DNA from: Manduca sexta
Taxonomy: Eukaryota > Arthropoda > Insecta > Lepidoptera > Sphingidae
Length of the DNA stretch: 64,000 bases
Direction: 5' to 3'
Assembly (NCBI RefSeq): GCF_014839805.1
Contig: NC_051141.1
Span: forward strand, 18,608,777-18,672,776
Made by a program: the position numbers and the translations under genes
Part shown: piece by piece, positions 59,283-64,000 of the stretch
Layout: each line of letters starts with the position of its first letter
How positions within the stretch are numbered: position 1 is the first letter of the stretch
The notes under the pieces: model-generated
The model's input: the letters and a program-made list of their open reading frames with translations, nothing else
What the model was told of the DNA's origin: nothing
Database searches by the model: none

Positions 59283-60438
59283 CTGAAATCATAATATTAA
59301 TATGTTAAAGTTAATTTTTTTTCAACTATCAATAACTGTAAAGGGAGTGGCAATTGCAGTTGATTTGCAGGAAGGAAAAAAAGCAGAATTCAAGTAGCCA
59401 AATCCTTTCCTTCTTCCTGCCTCTTTGATGCAGACGAGCAAGCTGCTAGCCGAGAAAACGCGAGCATAAACAGTAACAGTCTAACTTTGATTTTTTATTG
59501 CACGGCCTTCGGCGCCCTGAGATGTTCGGTGATGCTTTATATACCATGGCCGGGAATGAATCTTCATATCCATTAGGTTGTATAAGGTCCAGATATTCAA
59601 ATTTACATAAGGTAATATTCTTGTTTATTTTAAGTCATTACAGAACGAATTCTGCTCAAAAAACATTTATCTTTAGTCTATAATGAGTACATTAGAAACT
59701 TTTCTCATATAAACCTATTTACATGCACCTACTTAAAGTTTAAACAAACTATATTAGAATTTATTTTATTTAAATGTTACTTTTTGTTGTATTTTTATAC
59801 TAGTTCTGTTTTCAATTTTATATTACGGTATTTTTTTTATATTTATCAATGAAAACTTTACTCATTTACTAGTTTCACTATCATTATGTTAAAGTATAAT
59901 TATACTTTTGTTTTCCAAATATAATAAAATAAAACGATAATGGCCCCCGATCTCATCATGACACGGAAGACGGATAGTGTCAGTCGGTGCATTTGTTACA
60001 CCTCTGCCTACACCTTCTGGGAATAGACGTGAGTGTATGTGCGTGTCAAAATTTATAGATGCAGTTCTAAGAACAAGAACAAGCATAGAAGGAATCTAAA
60101 TTACCCTCATATACTTCCTTTTTTTTTCAAATAGGCCAAAACCGTTGAAAAGAACGAGACAAATATTATGTTGCTAAGGTCGGCTTGCGTACACTTTAAA
60201 ATTACCAAATGGTTACCTTTGGTCATCTTTACGATGCCGAATTAAAAAGCAAATAAAATGTCAAATGTTCGAACTTGCCAACCTTAAAACAATGTCACAA
60301 ACGCGCCCACACAATTTAGTTACGTTATACTTCAGCGCGTGCTTTTCAAAAGTGGCTACATGTTTTGTAATATTTTTGTTGTTAATTTGAATAAATACAC
60401 AGTGCTGTTTAAGTATAATATAGCCCTACGAAAAAGCA
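59283..60438. other. PLXDC intron
   Basis: AT-rich. Nothing recognisable until the opposite-strand THAP gene at 60439. Short frames near 59498 and 59889 show no motif. Confidence 0.4.
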
Positions 60439-60997
60439 ATGGCCTGCGTTATTGTGAGGTGTAATTCTCATTTTTCTCGTAAAGAAAATGAAACTGAAAT
60501 CATCAGCTTCCATCGGTGAGTAAACAAAAACCCTAATATATTTGCTTAAACCCTGTACATAAGTGCAAAAAATATTATTAATTAATCTTTATTATGCTGT
60601 AATCATATTATAATCTGCTGTTGGCCATTCGATACAGTAATTATGAAGTATTTTTCATTTTTCCCATTTTACGTAGTCGTGTTCAATAGTGTTGTGCTGC
60701 ATATTCTGTCGATAACATATTGTAGTTTACTATTTTGAATAAATTGCCTTTTACTTTCAATATACGGTGGTGTAGTGGTAAAAGCCACTTGGAAACCGTG
60801 CGCGAAGGCTGGGGGTTGAGGAAACTATCTGATTTTCATAGTGTGTCTCATACAATGTGTTTCATTGCAGATTCCCCACAGATGATGCTATGAGGCAAAA
60901 ATGGATCGTTGCCATAGGTCATCCCAATTGGCATTGGAAAAAACAGCACCGTGTTTGCTCTAAGCATTTCGACAAAGTTTTATTAACATTGAAATAA
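60439..60997 (+). CDS. Small two-exon THAP-domain gene or gene remnant
   Basis: Exons 60439-60515 and 60871-60997 join in phase (CG|A) to 67 codons: MACVIVRCNSHFSRKENETE, IISFHRFPTDDAMRQKWIVA, IGHPNWHWKKQHRVCSKHFD and KVLLTLK. It has the C2CH zinc pattern of THAP domains (Cys3 and Cys8, then VCSKHF), the FHRFP and QKW blocks, and a donor GTGAGT and acceptor TTCATTGCAG placed as in real THAP genes. THAP domains bind DNA and occur in transcription factors and P-element transposases. The protein stops just after CSKHF, before the usual AVPTxF end of an approximately 90-residue domain, so it may be broken. It lies in a PLXDC intron on the opposite strand. Confidence 0.6.
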
Positions 60998-61750
60998 GTT
61001 ATCAAACATATGTGACATGAATAAAATACCGCTGTGTTTTATTTTACTGTCCCATTTTAGTAGCTTCTGTCAAATGACACCTCTTGGGTATCTTTTAATC
61101 CCTAAGAAAGTCAGAAAAGAACAGAAGGCGTACTGGCTTCCTCCTAAACGAAATTCCGGCCGATTTCTTGTTTGTTACTAACAGCGGTTTCCATTCCTTC
61201 CGAAATTTCTAACATTTTCTTAATTTAATAATCTAAATGCTTGACCATTTTTGTTTGAATGACGTTTCGGAAGGCATGGAAACTGCTGTAAATAGCAAAT
61301 GAAAATTGAACAAAATTTAGCTCGAAGGAAGCCGGTAGTTCTATAGTTTATTGTAATTTAACAGCTTCATAACGAGTGCTTTTATATACCCAGACTTTTT
61401 TTGGTACTTGAATACCAAATCAGGATTTTGATATGTTTTTTTAGCCTTTATCTAAAACAGCAATTTGCAACGGTTTGTAGTTGACTGACTGAAAAGTGTT
61501 TATTTTAGCAGGTCTGTGAATTTACCATAGCTGATAGACAAAGCATCTATCGATATCGATAAGATATCAGAAGGCATCGCAACACAATTAAATTTCTTGA
61601 TGTCTAAGACAGAGTACACTCAAATGTCATAGTGTTACTTCTATGCTTGCCATTGTTCTGAGATGCAGTTGCAGTAACTGAGGTTGGTCATGGAACTTTG
61701 GAGTTACGACTTAATTCACTTTAAAATTAAGTTCAATATGGTGTACTCAC
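60998..61750. other. PLXDC intron, downstream of the THAP frame
   Basis: ATGAATAAAATACC at about 61017 offers a polyadenylation signal for the THAP frame, 20 bases after its stop. The rest is AT-rich. Inverted similarity (TTCCTCCTAAACGAAATTCC against GAAGGAAGCCGG near 61324) hints at an old MITE. Confidence 0.4.
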
Positions 61751-61858
61751 TGTCGTCGGGGCTGATGGGGTCGCTCACCACGTCCTTTCGGATGCCGGAG
61801 CCGTTAACGCCGAGCTGGTGTTGCGTCACCGTCGGCGCGCTCGAGTTGGACGCGGCCT
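61751..61858 (-). CDS. PLXDC2: Plexin-domain-containing protein, first exon visible
   Basis: Codes AASNSSAPTVTQHQLGVNGS then GIRKDVVSDPISPDD, a Ser/Thr/Asn-rich stretch before the conserved region. It starts with two bases of a codon (probably Glu) and ends with one. Acceptor TTACTCTTGCAG, donor GTGAGT at 61750. The signal peptide and start codon must lie further right; I found no convincing exon for them in 61859-64000, so the gene continues beyond the window. Confidence 0.78.
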
Positions 61859-63486
61859 CTGCAAGAGTAACCACAATAGTTTGGACTCCTTTTGCTATTA
61901 TTTTTATTAACAACAAATTTAAAACAATTTAGGTAAAAAAAAATTACATTAGACGAAAAAAATTGAAAAAAAAACACAGGTTTTTGTACAAATGATGATA
62001 CAGTACAAATGAGCAACGCCCGTAACATAATATAAATTTACATTCAACATAATGTTATGAAGCCTACTGTATGGGTGCGTAGGAGAAATCAATTATGAAC
62101 CGCACAGCCGAGTCGCTAAACCACTTAGTACTCTGAATTGCAAAGCTGAAAACGCTGTATCATTGCGCTAAGCGTTCTGAGACACGAGATGTTGACTTAG
62201 GCATTTAGTAATAACATTAGTTGTAATATCGCGTACACTGCTGCTTGGCGAAAAAAACAGACACACGCAATAAGACATCAAATCGCAACATCGCAGCTAG
62301 CGCTTTGCACTTGGGTATGATATAACATCGCTTGCTGTGCACCAGCTGATAATACCTTTAGCCGAAACATTAGTTATGTGCTCACAATAAACAGTGATCA
62401 TAGATCAATAATAATTATTATAGATAATTTCATCGACAAAGGCGCGCCTCACTACTTTCCGCAATCGCTTACAGTGCGCGTGAGCAGCATATTTGCGTAC
62501 GGACATTAAGATGTGTGCTTTCGGGAAAGTGCCTCGATCAATTCTCCCCTACCACGCTACACTCCGCAACACCCCAGTTCAAAAGGTGGAGGGGCGCGTC
62601 TTCGGGCATGATTAGACCTATAGACGTAGAAGTCCAATATTTGAATTTGGAACACAATTATTATCTTTCAGTTTGAACATTATTGACATTCTCTACACTC
62701 TTCTATATTAACTTTAATCATGTCAAATCTCGCACTCATGCGCGCAATATGCTTAAAAGATAACGTAATTTCTTCACGTATTAATATATAGATTAATAAT
62801 GGCAAGGCTGCTAAAAAGTGGGGATATGCGATGGTTAGGGGAAACAGATAATGCGAATGAGCCACGCAAAGGATATCGCAAAGCGTATTAATATTACAAT
62901 GTTATACATTTTGCAAGCACGCTTAATATTATAATAGCACTTGTACTGTATATTCACTATATATTTAATTTAATTTACTTTATTATACTATATTGAGATA
63001 AAATAATATGCGGACAGTTATTGATAGCAGCCAATATCTCCATTTATTCCGTCCTTTCCTCCATTAATTGGAATCCAAAGGACAAATGCTATAACGTTCC
63101 AAAATTAAATGTGATTAGGTAAATTAATTAATGTATATCGGTTGCAGCATTCATAAAAACACTGATCAAAAACCCGGACTCGACTTATACTTCGAAACAC
63201 ATACATTAACCACATTCCTTCGCAAAGCGCGCAAGCATGCTGACATTGGCATGTCGTTAGTTGCAAACAAATAAAAAATGGTAATCAAATTATCAATATT
63301 TCGTATAACCTTGTCACAAACGGACACATAATTCGCCATAGCGTTCGCGAGCGTTTCTAAATACGGCTGAGCTTTGACACGCGACTCTAAGCCGCAGCGG
63401 GCAGTCAAATCGTAATGGCGCTGTGACATGCGATTTAACACAAACTATAACATTTATTATTGTATTATAATAAAATATAATATATC
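61859..63486. other. PLXDC intron, nothing recognised
   Basis: AT-rich with a few GC-richer patches (62440-62600). The minus-strand frames near 62680-62865 and 63166-63441 have no known motif and no good splice context. Confidence 0.4.
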
Positions 63487-63775
63487 AGCCTTGTATTATA
63501 CACTGTCCCACTGCTGGGCAAGGGCCTCCTCTACTTCTGAGATGGATTAAGTCATAGTTCAACAAGCTGGCCTAGTGCAGGTTGGTAGACTTCACACATC
63601 CTTAAAATTCCTATAGAGAATTTCTCAGGTATGCAGGTTTCCTCACGATGGTTTCCTACACCATTAGAGCAAGCGATAATTCACAAATAATATACACATA
63701 ATTTAGAAAAATTCTTGGGATTTGAACTTGCGGACATTCGTCTCGGCAGTTCGTTCGCGTGAGCTAGTCTGTTAA
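63487..63775 (-). mobile_element. tRNA-derived SINE (family S2), reversed
   Basis: Plus-strand phrases TACACTGTCCCACTGCTGGG, AAGGGCCTCCTCTACTTCTG, GGTTGGTAGACTTCACACAT, CCTATAGAGAATTTCTCAGG and GGGATTTGAACTTGCGGACA are the reverse complement of the SINE at 52167-52530. The B box is still visible; the A-box end near 63760 is more decayed. Confidence 0.8.
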
Positions 63776-64000
63776 CAGTTACTTCATAATATTTAAAGTA
63801 TGCTGAAGGAAATTAGTGTTGGCAAACGTCACAATTTTAACAAAAGTAACAGTAACTAACTGTAATATTGACAGTATTATTGTCAATGCAGAACTGGCCG
63901 TAAATCATAAACAAGACGAGAGATGATTTAAAAGAAAAATTTATATTATGTACATTGCTTTATATGGAATAGCAAATTCAAGAGTATTTCAATAAAAGCA

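Noticed and set aside
63166..63441. 91-codon minus frame as the missing N-terminal PLXDC exon
   Set aside because: No signal peptide, and no donor in a phase that joins the exon at 61858.
1..64000. CRISPR arrays, bacterial operons or viral genes
   Set aside because: None seen. The direct repeats present are minisatellite or transposon repeats without regular unique spacers, and the gene structure is that of an insect nucleus.

Overview
The window is insect nuclear DNA, most likely from a moth or butterfly (Lepidoptera). It is AT-rich, its genes are split by long introns with GT-AG junctions, it has an MBF2-family secreted protein gene of the type common in Lepidoptera, and it is crowded with tRNA-derived SINEs, Harbinger- and hAT-like DNA elements, LINE 3' fragments and a Ty1/copia element. 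There is no bacterial or viral gene organisation. All exon calls come from reading splice junctions and reading-frame phase by eye; no alignment or expression data were available.

Region 1, about 2.4-36.4 kb, plus strand: one large BTB/POZ transcription-factor locus resembling Drosophila BtbVII. A TATA box and a possible 5' leader exon lie at 2.4-2.7 kb and a short non-coding exon at 7.56 kb. The BTB domain is coded by exons at 8820, 22530 and 23363, and shared linker exons follow at 23997 and 25995. Three alternative 3' ends are compatible in phase: a short tail at 25174, a Pipsqueak-type DNA-binding exon at 27105 (447-residue protein), and a three-exon tail at 34802, 35457 and 36312 (409 residues) that ends in a zinc ribbon of the kind found at the C-terminus of piggyBac transposases. 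This last tail is the most interesting item: it has no methionine of its own, so it must be spliced from upstream, and it looks like a captured transposase domain used as an alternative C-terminus.

The first BTB intron (8.99-22.5 kb) is a transposon graveyard. It holds a copia element with identical LTRs inserted in a SINE, itself inserted in an older repeat; a nearly perfect 366-bp hairpin with TTAA ends; a Harbinger-like MITE; and a roughly 700-bp minisatellite of 22-bp units.

Region 2, 43.3-43.8 kb, minus strand: a small secreted MBF2-family protein, followed by an RTE-like retroposon tail containing a fourfold 123-bp tandem repeat.

Region 3, 48.5-61.9 kb and beyond the right edge, minus strand: ten exons (440 residues visible) of a plexin-domain-containing protein (PLXDC1/2, TEM7 family), a type I membrane receptor. 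Its exons run from a Ser/Thr/Asn-rich stem through the nidogen-like region and PSI domain to a transmembrane helix and a short cytoplasmic tail on a separate 22-residue exon. The N-terminal signal-peptide exon is not in the window. Its introns hold a hAT MITE, a decayed Harbinger transposon, several SINEs, LINE tails and, on the opposite strand, a small two-exon THAP-domain gene or gene remnant.
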